Below, one piece after another: positions 16,090-22,434 of a DNA stretch of 39,264 nt. Position 1 is the stretch's first letter. Each line of letters starts with the position of its first letter. The notes below the pieces were generated by a model, which saw only the letters and a program-made list of their open reading frames with translations, did not search any database and was not told the DNA's origin. The stretch is from Treponema sp. (GTDB lineage Bacteria > Spirochaetota > Spirochaetia > Treponematales > Breznakiellaceae): the NCBI GenBank assembly GCA_031255615.1, contig JAIRSD010000033.1, forward strand, positions 1-39,264. Direction: 5' to 3'. A program made the position numbers and the translations under genes.

Positions 16090-16114
16090 TGCATCTTGAG
16101 CGAAGGAGACCCTT

Positions 16115-17404
16115 ATGGACAAAAAGACTTTCGTCGGCCTCGTGCTGGCATTTGGTTTGGCGGCGTCCTCCGCCTTTGCGGAGGGTGATATTTCCCTATC
16201 CCTGGAATTCAACGCATCGATCCTGTCAATCGACAGCGAGGGGGTGGTGGACAGTATGACCGATGTTGGATTTAACGAAGATGAGACAAGCATCGATCTG
16301 AGCTATGAAGATGATTCCTGGGGAGTCGTCAGTTCCCTCGCCTTTGGCAACGAAAACCTGCGTTTCATGAACGGCGGAATCGAGTCGATTTTGGGCATGA
16401 AAGGGATCGGCGACATTTCTCTTATCGACGGCTTCCCCCTAAGCCTTAGCGAGCTGTACGGCTGGGTAAAGCCCTTCGGCGACATCGTCAAATTTACCGG
16501 CGGCGTCTTTGAAAACACCGACGGCATCGCCGACTATACCGACGACATTGACGATTTTCAGATGGGCGTCTTTTTCTCCGACGAACCCGAAGAAATCACC
16601 AACACCGCCCTAGTGAACGGCCTCCTGACCGATCTGGTCTTCGGCCCCGTTACCCTGCAATTCCTCCTTGCCCCCAATTACAGTAAAGAAACCGCGACGG
16701 ATTTAATCTCGGAGGCGGTTCCCAATGTCGATGTCCCGGCCCGCTTGTTCCGCCTGGGGGGACGGGCAATCGTCGATGTGGGCGTCGGGACCCTCGCCGC
16801 CATGTTCAAAACATTCCAGCTTCCGGCTATATCCCTTCTGGGAGCCGACCCCTCCGCGACCAAGGAAAACTACAACACCTTCGGCGCCTACTTTGACTTT
16901 ACCGCGGTGGAGAATCTTGGACTTTCCCTGGGTTATACCGGATTTCTGCCGACAACCGACGCGGAGGACGCAGAGAGCGTGCTGTACAGCGGCATCGACC
17001 TCCGGGCGACATGGACCGGAATCGAGGGGTTGAGTATTTCCACCCACAACAATATTACCTTTGCGGCGGGTGCGGAAAAAGACTGGATGAGGCAGCTGGG
17101 CAAGGACGATACCTTTCTGAGTCTGTATAACGCCATCGGGGCGACAAAGGAGCTGAACGATAAATTCAGCGTCAAAGCCGGAGTCGGAAACCTACTCCAG
17201 ATCTATGATTTCGGCGGAGACAAATTTCAAACCGACGGCCTCGGCCTGAGCGCGAATCTCATCGTCAAGGTAACCGATAACGCGGAATTCAACGTCGGCG
17301 CCCGCGTGGATATCAATAACATCACCACGACCGGCATTTTAGGCGATACCGACGAAACCCTGACCGTCTTTAGTATTCCGGTCGGTATTGTCGTAAGTTT
17401 CTAA
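16115..17404 (+). CDS. outer-membrane beta-barrel protein candidate
   Basis: 429 aa. Signal peptide MDKKTFVGLVLAFGLAASS ending in AFA-E. The mature part is rich in alternating hydrophobic/polar strands with Gly, Asn, Asp and aromatic residues (ISLSLEFNASI, WGVVSSLAFGNENLRF, LGLSLGYTGFLP) and ends in a strand with terminal Phe (IPVGIVVSF), all typical of outer-membrane barrels. No named family recognised; a spirochaete porin-like protein is likely. AAGGAG lies at good spacing before the ATG. Codon use is less GC-extreme than in its neighbours, as expected for a highly expressed or recently acquired gene. It has its own promoter-like site upstream and a hairpin terminator downstream, so it is probably monocistronic. 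Confidence 0.82.
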   Translation: MDKKTFVGLVLAFGLAASSAFAEGDISLSLEFNASILSIDSEGVVDSMTDVGFNEDETSIDLSYEDDSWGVVSSLAFGNENLRFMNGGIESILGMKGIGDISLIDGFPLSLSELYGWVKPFGDIVKFTGGVFENTDGIADYTDDIDDFQMGVFFSDEPEEITNTALVNGLLTDLVFGPVTLQFLLAPNYSKETATDLISEAVPNVDVPARLFRLGGRAIVDVGVGTLAAMFKTFQLPAISLLGADPSATKENYNTFGAYFDFTAVENLGLSLGYTGFLPTTDAEDAESVLYSGIDLRATWTGIEGLSISTHNNITFAAGAEKDWMRQLGKDDTFLSLYNAIGATKELNDKFSVKAGVGNLLQIYDFGGDKFQTDGLGLSANLIVKVTDNAEFNVGARVDINNITTTGILGDTDETLTVFSIPVGIVVSF

Positions 17405-17417
17405 GCGATCCTCCTTC

Positions 17418-18350
17418 CTATCCCCGTTCGGGCAAACCGGGCGGGGATTTTGATTCCGGCGGACGTTTTTCTATCGGACAAAAGTTAAAACGGCTTCGGC
17501 CCGCACAAAAAGCCCGGTGGAAATTCCCGTCCACGATTTTTTCCAAATCCCCCGCCCTTCCCGCAAAGCCGCTCCCCTCCCGCCGCAGTTCCGCCATGCC
17601 CCGCAGAATAAGGGGAAGGTCCGTCCAGCGGGAAAAATTCCCGCCCCGCAGGGGCTGGTAGGGGGCGTCGGTTTCGGTCAGGATCCGTTCCGCGGGGAAA
17701 AGGGCGCAGCAGCGCCGGGCCTCCTTGTGGTTCAACAAAATGACGGTCCCAAAGGAAAAGTATGCGTTTATCCCCCGGCGGAGCAGGGCCTCCCCCTCCC
17801 CCAGGGTGCCGGACCAGGAATGGAAAACCACCGCGGGAATTTGTTTCAGTTCCCTCCCCAAAGCAAAGATCTTATGCATGGCCCGGCGGGCGTGAATAAC
17901 CAGGGGAAGATCGCGGCGCCGGGCCAGTTCCAGGTGGAAGGCGAAGATGCGGTCCTGCAACGCCTCGGTCCCCCGGAATTCCGGGCCGTAGAGATCAAAG
18001 CCCGCCTCCCCCAGGGCCGCGAGCCTCCCCCCGGCGGCCAGTTGTTCCAGCAGTTCCAGGAGGGGCTCAAAGCGGGCCGGATCGTCCCCGGGATCGGGCA
18101 TCTGGGGGTGTACGGCGAGGCAGGGCAGAACCGGCGCCGCCCCCTCCCTCCGGGCCCGGCGGGAAAGCTCCTCGTGGTAGAAGAACTCCCCCTCCGTGGT
18201 GGAACTGGCGGCGCAGGCCGCCCCCAAAGCCCGCCGCTCTTCCTCCCCTCCGGGAAAACGTTCCGCCAGGGCCAGGGGATGGCAGTGGGCGTCAGTCACG
18301 GCCCCCCCCGGCGTTCCGCGCCCCCCCTCCGCCGGCAATCCGGACGTCAA
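17418..18350 (-). CDS. TatD-family metal-dependent hydrolase
   Basis: 310 aa in the longest form. TatD-type amidohydrolase, probably a 3'-5' DNase/RNase acting in the cytoplasm in DNA repair or turnover. Metal ligands are visible: DAHCHP near residue 20, the Glu of LGEAGFDLYG, His of VIHARRA, His of FHSWSG, and Asp of TETDAPY. Start is uncertain: TTG at 18350 gives a 17-residue GC-rich lead (TSGLPAEGGRGTPGGA), while GTG at 18299 starts right before TDAHCHP, which is the usual family start. Neither has a strong ribosome-binding site; I consider GTG 18299 as likely. Slightly longer than typical 260-residue TatD proteins, with a Gly/Pro-rich C-terminal tail. Confidence 0.87.
   Translation of the reverse strand: MTSGLPAEGGRGTPGGAVTDAHCHPLALAERFPGGEEERRALGAACAASSTTEGEFFYHEELSRRARREGAAPVLPCLAVHPQMPDPGDDPARFEPLLELLEQLAAGGRLAALGEAGFDLYGPEFRGTEALQDRIFAFHLELARRRDLPLVIHARRAMHKIFALGRELKQIPAVVFHSWSGTLGEGEALLRRGINAYFSFGTVILLNHKEARRCCALFPAERILTETDAPYQPLRGGNFSRWTDLPLILRGMAELRREGSGFAGRAGDLEKIVDGNFHRAFCAGRSRFNFCPIEKRPPESKSPPGLPERG
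17420..17451 (+). terminator. intrinsic terminator after outer-membrane protein gene
   Basis: Stem ATCCCCG (17420-17426) with CGGGGAT (17442-17448), an inner CGG/CCG pairing, then TTTTG. It starts 15 bases after the stop and lies inside the last codons of the convergent tatD-like gene. Confidence 0.65.
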
Positions 18351-18409
18351 AATTTACCATAACTTTTCCCCCGCGGCGCTTTTGAAAAGGGAAGCCGGAA
18401 CAGGAATCC

Positions 18410-19267
18410 TTAAAAAGCGATGGTATCGGGGTCCTGATCCAGACCGGCGATCCCCGTAAGCCCCGCTATTTTTTCCACATCCTCGGCGGAAAGCTCAAAG
18501 TCAAAAACCCTGGCGTTTTCCTCGATCCGTTCGGGATTTACCGACTTGGGCAGAGGGATGTAGCCCCGCTGCAAACTCCAGCGGATGCAGATCTGGGCCA
18601 CGCTGCGGCCGTACTTTTCCGCAAAGACCCTCATCTCCGGGGCCTCGAAGATCTTCCCCACCCCCAGGGGGCTGTAGGCTTCCAGGACGATGTTTTTGCT
18701 CCGGCAGTACGCCGCCGCCGCCTCCTGGGTGCAGCCCGGACAGAGGCGGATCTGGTTCACCTGGGGGACGACCGCGGCGCTTTCCAGAAGGGGCTCAATG
18801 TGGCGCTGATGGAAATTGCTGATCCCAATGGCCCTTAACTTCCCCGCCTTGTACAACTCCTCAAAGGCCTTCCAGGTCCCCGCGTTGGCCTCCCGCCAGT
18901 TGGCCCGGAATTTGGCAGGATTGGGCCAGTGGATCAGGTACAGATCGAAGTAATCGGTCCCCAGCTTTTTCGCGCTCCCCTCGTAGGCCCGCATGGTAAG
19001 ATCGTAGCCGTGTTCGCTGTTGGCAAGTTTGGTCGTCAGAAAAATCTCCTTCCGGGGAATACCGCTTTCCTTCAGGGCCCGGCCCACGCTGTCCTCGTTG
19101 CCGTAAACCGCGGCGGTGTCGATGTGCCGGTATCCCGCCTTCAGGGCGGCCTTTACCGCGGAAACCGCCTCCTCCCCCTCCTGCGCCCGCCAGGTGCCGA
19201 AGCCGATACAGGGAATCTTCACCCCGTTGCTCAGGGCAAGACCGTCGGTAAGTGATGTGTAAGCCAT
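18410..19267 (-). CDS. aldo/keto reductase
   Basis: 285 aa, cytoplasmic NADPH-dependent reductase. Catalytic tetrad fully present: Asp50 (IDTAAVYG), Tyr55, Lys80 (LTTKLAN) and His113 (LIHWPNP). The NADPH-binding end has PLPKSVNPERIEEN. It is of the 2,5-diketo-gluconate reductase/AKR5-like group by the GFGTWRAQEGEEA and RHIDTAAVYGNE motifs; the true substrate is probably a small aldehyde. ATG at 19267 has GAAGGAG seven bases upstream. The leader is about 100 bases and starts from a promoter with a 19-base spacer (see 19369-19399), a layout known for MerR-type regulators of aldehyde or stress responses. No MerR gene is in this window. Confidence 0.95.
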   Translation of the reverse strand: MAYTSLTDGLALSNGVKIPCIGFGTWRAQEGEEAVSAVKAALKAGYRHIDTAAVYGNEDSVGRALKESGIPRKEIFLTTKLANSEHGYDLTMRAYEGSAKKLGTDYFDLYLIHWPNPAKFRANWREANAGTWKAFEELYKAGKLRAIGISNFHQRHIEPLLESAAVVPQVNQIRLCPGCTQEAAAAYCRSKNIVLEAYSPLGVGKIFEAPEMRVFAEKYGRSVAQICIRWSLQRGYIPLPKSVNPERIEENARVFDFELSAEDVEKIAGLTGIAGLDQDPDTIAF

Positions 19268-19368
19268 ACCATACTCCTTCGATTAAACTGACCGCGGCTC
19301 ATCACGCGCGGATATGCCGGCCGTTCTCAACCGCCCGGCCCCGTTCGCCGGGGCCCCATTCCCGGGCC

Positions 19369-19399
19369 ATTGTAAATGTTCACGTAAAGGTTAAGTCAA
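19369..19399 (-). promoter_or_regulatory. possible MerR-type promoter of aldo/keto reductase
   Basis: On the minus strand CTTGACT (-35 TTGACT, 19394-19399), a 19-base spacer TTAACCTTTACGTGAACAT, then TACAAT (19369-19374). The over-long spacer and CTTGACTTAACC start resemble MerR-family-controlled promoters of aldehyde-responsive genes. The dyad in the spacer is imperfect. Confidence 0.4.
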
Positions 19400-19461
19400 G
19401 GGATTCGGGAAGAAATCCGGCAATCTCAGTTGAGAGATGCCCCGTATCGTATATGTATGTT

Positions 19462-19559
19462 GGGCGCATTTTTTGCGGCGCAGCCGCAAAAAACCGGGCT
19501 ATCCGCTCCAATTCCCCGCCCCCTGCGGGGCCGGGGAATTCCGCTCCTATCCCTTGCGC
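19462..19559 (-). repeat. P element copy 6
   Basis: On the minus strand: GCGCAAGGGATAGGAGCGGA, hairpin 1 with AATTCCCCG/CGGGGAATT arms, GGAGCGGATAGCCCGG, hairpin 2 of TTTTTTGCGGC-TGC-GCCGCAAAAAA type (11 pairs), ATGCGCCC. Hairpin 2 is unrelated in sequence to CCCCGCC/GGCGGGG of copies 1-5. It is flanked by another perfect palindrome at 19561-19587 (GGCGAAAGCCG, five-base loop, CGGCTTTCGCC). It fills most of the 19268-19646 gap. Confidence 0.85.
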
Positions 19560-19646
19560 GGGCGAAAGCCGCGCCGCGGCTTTCGCCTTCGCCGTGCCCC
19601 GCCTTTTTTGTCCGCGCCGGAGGAACGGCGGGGGAATGCGCCCGGC

Positions 19647-20318
19647 CTAAAACGACGCCGTGGAACCCCCGCCTTTAAGCCGGGTTAAAAAATAGTTGCC
19701 GTGCCCCGGCACCACCAGATCCGCGATGCCGGCGATCTTCTCAATGCTCTCCCGGGAAATCTCGAAATCGACGGAATTGTAGTAGCCCTGGCGATGGAAA
19801 AAATGATCCGCCGTCATCACCGCGTCGCCGGCGGCGACTATCCTGCCCTCCGGGCCCTCGAAGACCGCGCCGGTGAGCCCCATGGTATGGCCGGGCAGGG
19901 GGATCGCCGCCACCCCGGGCATTATCTCTTTTCCGGCGGGCCTCAGCCGGGCGGCCAGGCCGGCGGGATCGGCGTAATGTACGGATGCTTCGGAATCCCG
20001 TATCTGCCGGCCTATGTCGTCCCATTCCTCCGGGGGGGCCAGGAGCAGGGCGTTGGGAAACGCCTCAAGGCCGACGAAATGATCCCCGTGTTTGTGGGTG
20101 ATAAAAACATAATCGACGGCCTCGGGTTTAAGGCCCGTCCGCTGATCCAGGATTTCCCCCATCAATCCGGGGGGCGCCGGCGGATCGATGACCAGCCGCT
20201 TCCCGCCGATCTCCACAAACGTGGAGGTGCACAGGGCGGAACGGTAGGATCTCCCCTCATCCTCGCCCCAGTATCTGTTGCGGCTAAAATAACCCAGGCT
20301 TAAAACGGTCCAACGCAC
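19647..20318 (-). CDS. metallo-beta-lactamase-fold hydrolase
   Basis: 223 aa. Metal-binding signature THKHGDHFVG at about residues 74-83 (HxHxDH), then PLPGHTMGLTG with the next His, AAGDAVMTAD with the bridging Asp, and VVPGHGNYFL with the last His: the full MBL-fold ligand set. No signal peptide, so cytoplasmic. Substrate unknown; the family covers glyoxalase II-like, lactonase-like and nuclease enzymes. I chose GTG 20318 rather than ATG 20369 because AAGGAGGGG sits at ideal spacing before GTG and the conserved sequence begins there (VRWTVLSLGYFSR). Next to P copy 6; no operon partner. Confidence 0.88.
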   Translation of the reverse strand: MRWTVLSLGYFSRNRYWGEDEGRSYRSALCTSTFVEIGGKRLVIDPPAPPGLMGEILDQRTGLKPEAVDYVFITHKHGDHFVGLEAFPNALLLAPPEEWDDIGRQIRDSEASVHYADPAGLAARLRPAGKEIMPGVAAIPLPGHTMGLTGAVFEGPEGRIVAAGDAVMTADHFFHRQGYYNSVDFEISRESIEKIAGIADLVVPGHGNYFLTRLKGGGSTASF

Positions 20319-20396
20319 AATACCCCTCCTTCTTGCCTCGATCCGGCCCTTTGGTCCGGCTGCGTCCATTTTGTTTTATTCCGCCGGCTTGTTCAA

Positions 20397-20443
20397 TAGA
20401 GTTGTTCAGAAATTTCAGTCTCTGAACAACAACCGCTTAAAAC
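20397..20443 (-). repeat. F3 hairpin repeat, copy a
   Basis: Perfect stem GTTGTTCAGA (20401-20410) and TCTGAACAAC (20421-20430). On the minus strand it reads TTTTAAGCGGTTGTT..ACTGAAATTTC..AACAACTCTA, matching the flanks and loop of the copy at 29931-29983 while the stem bases differ. Confidence 0.7.
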
Positions 20444-20470
20444 CAAATTTACGGTTTTGATAAATATTCA

Positions 20471-20499
20471 TTGACAAAGGATTCGAAAAATGTTATACT
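20471..20499 (+). promoter_or_regulatory. strong sigma70-type promoter
   Basis: TTGACA (20471-20476), 17-base spacer, TATACT (20494-20499): near-perfect. Downstream are a five-codon open frame (MNKCG), C repeat copy 7, and then the lipoprotein gene at 20825. The leader would be about 320 bases, mostly repeat. Confidence 0.75.
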
Positions 20500-20524
20500 G
20501 GTCAAACTTATGAATAAATGCGGG

Positions 20525-20719
20525 TAGCAGGCTGATTCGTCTAAAAGGCAGGTGCGGATGGAAGAAATTTACCACGAAGGCGAAGAAGGCGCACGAAGCC
20601 GGGGATTGAAGGCGTTTTTCATTCCTTCGTGTTCCTGGCGATCCGCAGCCCGCCCTGGTGCGCCTTAGTGGTTAAAATTCTTATTCCCGGTTTTTTCGCT
20701 CTTTTTGGAATCACCGGCT
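20525..20719 (-). repeat. C repeat copy 7
   Basis: Inverted orientation: TAGCAGGCTG, GGAAGAAATTTACCACGAAG, GGCGCACGAA, TTCCTTCGTGTTCCTGGCGA, GTGCGCCTTAGTGGTTAA, and the TCACCGG end. Moderately diverged. It lies between the promoter at 20471 and the lipoprotein gene. Confidence 0.8.
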
Positions 20720-20824
20720 TATTTCTTGCCAATAACAAGCGGTCCACGCTTTTTATGGAACAAGGGGTATCTCTTGTTAATATGAGGGTCCTCGAAACGG
20801 GCAGTCATTTTCAAGGAGAAAAAA

Positions 20825-21595
20825 ATGGCAGGCAGCAAACTTTTGGCGGGAATACTCGGCATACTGCTGATATTCGGTTTTGTCTTAATCGGATGCGACA
20901 ACGGCGGCGGCGATCCGGTCTGGCTTGCGGATCTGCAAAATCCCTTCATCGGCAAATGGGAAGCAGATATTCCAAGCGCTCAAATGCACTTGATATTTGA
21001 CTATAAAACGGACGGATCCTTTGACTTTGAGATTCCCGGCCTGCCCGCGGATCAAGGGCGCGGGAAGGGGGGATATCTGGTTGCCGGCAATGTAATGGTC
21101 TCCTATCTGGATTTTGAAGGCGCCGCGGGATACACTTTCAAAGTGGTTGATAACGATACCATTGATGTTACGGAAATCGAAAGGATAAACGGAGACGGCA
21201 ATTTTGTATTGGGCGAAACCGCTCCATTTACCCGCGTCGCCGGTTCCCCGGTAAATAGAGAAAATGCGCCCTTTGTATTGAACCATCCTTATCTTGGGAA
21301 ATGGGAATTCAAGGCGGAGAATACGGTAATCCCTGAATTGGGACCCGACGAACATAACATTGCCACGACGTATGAGGCGGGAGCGGACGGCATACTCAAA
21401 TATGATTTTGAGTTGGATGACAATCCCCCGGTTTTAGCGGCCATCCCCTATTTTATTTTCGAGAATACCCTGGTTGTCTATGATCCCGCCGAAGGCATTG
21501 AAGCAGCCCAAATCACGCCGGCGGAGCATGATCCGGATATTATTTATCTGACGGATGAAAGCGGCCAACCGATGCCGCTTACCCGTATTCCTTAG
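20825..21595 (+). CDS. lipoprotein with two GKWE repeats
   Basis: 256 aa, family not recognised. Lipoprotein signal peptide with lipobox FVLIGC-D; Cys at about residue 24 would be lipidated. The mature protein appears to consist of two related beta-rich domains: one starting NPFIGKWEAD near residue 39 and one starting HPYLGKWEFKAE near residue 156, each followed by a YKTDGS/YEAGADG strand. This resembles lipocalin-like or small secreted repeat lipoproteins common in treponemes. AAGGAG precedes the ATG. Base composition is lower in GC than the neighbours, as for the next gene, hinting at a separate origin. A strong promoter at 20471 lies upstream but is separated by a C repeat. Confidence 0.82.
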   Translation: MAGSKLLAGILGILLIFGFVLIGCDNGGGDPVWLADLQNPFIGKWEADIPSAQMHLIFDYKTDGSFDFEIPGLPADQGRGKGGYLVAGNVMVSYLDFEGAAGYTFKVVDNDTIDVTEIERINGDGNFVLGETAPFTRVAGSPVNRENAPFVLNHPYLGKWEFKAENTVIPELGPDEHNIATTYEAGADGILKYDFELDDNPPVLAAIPYFIFENTLVVYDPAEGIEAAQITPAEHDPDIIYLTDESGQPMPLTRIP

Positions 21596-21604
21596 AAATC
21601 AATA

Positions 21605-21638
21605 GGACTGTTTGGAAACTGAAGTTTCCGAACAGTCC
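21605..21638 (+). repeat. long hairpin between lipoprotein genes (F3-related)
   Basis: GGACTGTTTGGAAACT, two-base loop, AGTTTCCGAACAGTCC: a 16-pair stem with one T-G pair. It starts nine bases after the lipoprotein stop. The core GGAAACTGAAGTTTCC resembles the F3 loop at 29950. No T tract, so it is a repeat or attenuator rather than a classical terminator. Confidence 0.7.
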
Positions 21639-21677
21639 TGTGTTATAACAAAACCAAAGAAACCGCGAGAGAGTTCA

Positions 21678-22055
21678 ATGAAATTACGGAGCTTATATTT
21701 TTTTTCGGCGGCCTTGTTGCCGCTTATAATAAATTGCAATATGCCCTCTGATTCTACGGATCCCCCTGAAGCGCGGTACAAACCGGGTCTTTACAGCGCA
21801 AGCGCGCCGGGGTTCAGGGGCGATATAAAAGTATCCGTCTCCTTCCCGGAGGATGGGATTATCGGTATTGCCATTGACGAGCATAATGAAACAGTTGAAC
21901 GCGGCAGGGTGGCGTTTGCAATCAAAAATATTCCGGAAAATAGAGTACAAAAACAATCTCGGGAAGTAGACGCGGTTGCCGGCGCTGCCTTCACCAGTCT
22001 TGCGATTATAAAAGCCGTAGGAGACTGCGTAAAAAAAGCCGGGGGCGGGTTGTAA
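21678..22055 (+). CDS. FMN-binding domain lipoprotein
   Basis: 125 aa. Signal peptide with lipobox PLIINC-N (Cys near residue 20), so likely membrane-anchored outside the cytoplasm. Residues about 36-122 fit a small FMN_bind domain (YSASAPGFRGDIKVSVSF, then VDAVAGAAFTSLAI). In RnfG/NqrC-type domains the flavinylation motif is Dxx(S/T)GA(S/T)x(S/T). Here it reads DAVAGAAFT: the acceptor Thr is kept but both inner Ser/Thr positions are Ala. Whether FMN is attached covalently is therefore doubtful. No ApbE flavin transferase in the window. I prefer ATG 21678 over the upstream TTG at 21612, since the signal peptide starts there and TTG lies in the hairpin. It may be cotranscribed with the lipoprotein at 20825. 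Confidence 0.78.
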   Translation: MKLRSLYFFSAALLPLIINCNMPSDSTDPPEARYKPGLYSASAPGFRGDIKVSVSFPEDGIIGIAIDEHNETVERGRVAFAIKNIPENRVQKQSREVDAVAGAAFTSLAIIKAVGDCVKKAGGGL

Positions 22056-22080
22056 AAACGCCGCGGGTTTTGGTTTTGCC

Positions 22081-22187
22081 GGAGTTTCGCGGAGGATCGC
22101 GAAACTCCATCCCGCGGATACATTCCCTGAGTTTTTGCTTCGCAAAAACTCAGAAGGCGCAAAACGGCAGGGATTCCGTTTTGCGCC
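22081..22187 (+). repeat. triple hairpin array upstream of P copy 7
   Basis: Three perfect palindromes in a row: GGAGTTTCGC/GCGAAACTCC (22081-22108), CTGAGTTTTTGC/GCAAAAACTCAG (22127-22153) and GGCGCAAAACGG/CCGTTTTGCGCC (22156-22187, loop CAGGGATT). The same order of hairpins adjoins P copy 9 near 29.65-29.77 kb on the other strand. Confidence 0.85.
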
Positions 22188-22188
22188 C

Positions 22189-22298
22189 GCGCAAGGGATA
22201 GAAGCGGAATTCCCCGGCCCCTCCGGGGCCGGGGAATTAGAGCGGATAGCCCGGTTTTTTGCGGATCCGCCGCAGGCGGAGCCGCAAAAAATGCGCCC
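22189..22298 (+). repeat. P element copy 7
   Basis: GCGCAAGGGATAGAAGCGGA, hairpin 1 AATTCCCCGGCCCC-TCC-GGGGCCGGGGAATT (14 pairs), AGAGCGGATAGCCCGG, hairpin 2 TTTTTTGCGG/CCGCAAAAAA enclosing TCCGCC-GCA-GGCGGA, ATGCGCCC. With the triple hairpin array to its left it makes a unit of about 220 bases. No gene is seen in 22056-22434. Confidence 0.88.
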
Positions 22299-22393
22299 GG
22301 GATGCACTCGCGATTCGGCGTTTCCCAAAACAAAGCGTCCTCTCTTGCATTTTCGTTCCGGCGGAACTAGGCTTAATGGTATGTTATCAGTCT

Positions 22394-22412
22394 CCCGGAG
22401 GGCTTCTCCGGG
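22394..22412 (+). promoter_or_regulatory. hairpin in adhE leader
   Basis: CCCGGAG-GGCTT-CTCCGGG, seven pairs, ending about 10 bases before the AAGGA of adhE. It could influence adhE translation or mRNA stability; role unknown. Confidence 0.4.
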
Positions 22413-22434
22413 GCGGCGAAAATAAGGACGATAT

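Noticed and set aside
21605..21638. Intrinsic terminator of the lipoprotein gene
   Set aside because: Although the stem is strong, there is no following T tract and its core matches a dispersed repeat, so it is recorded as a repeat.
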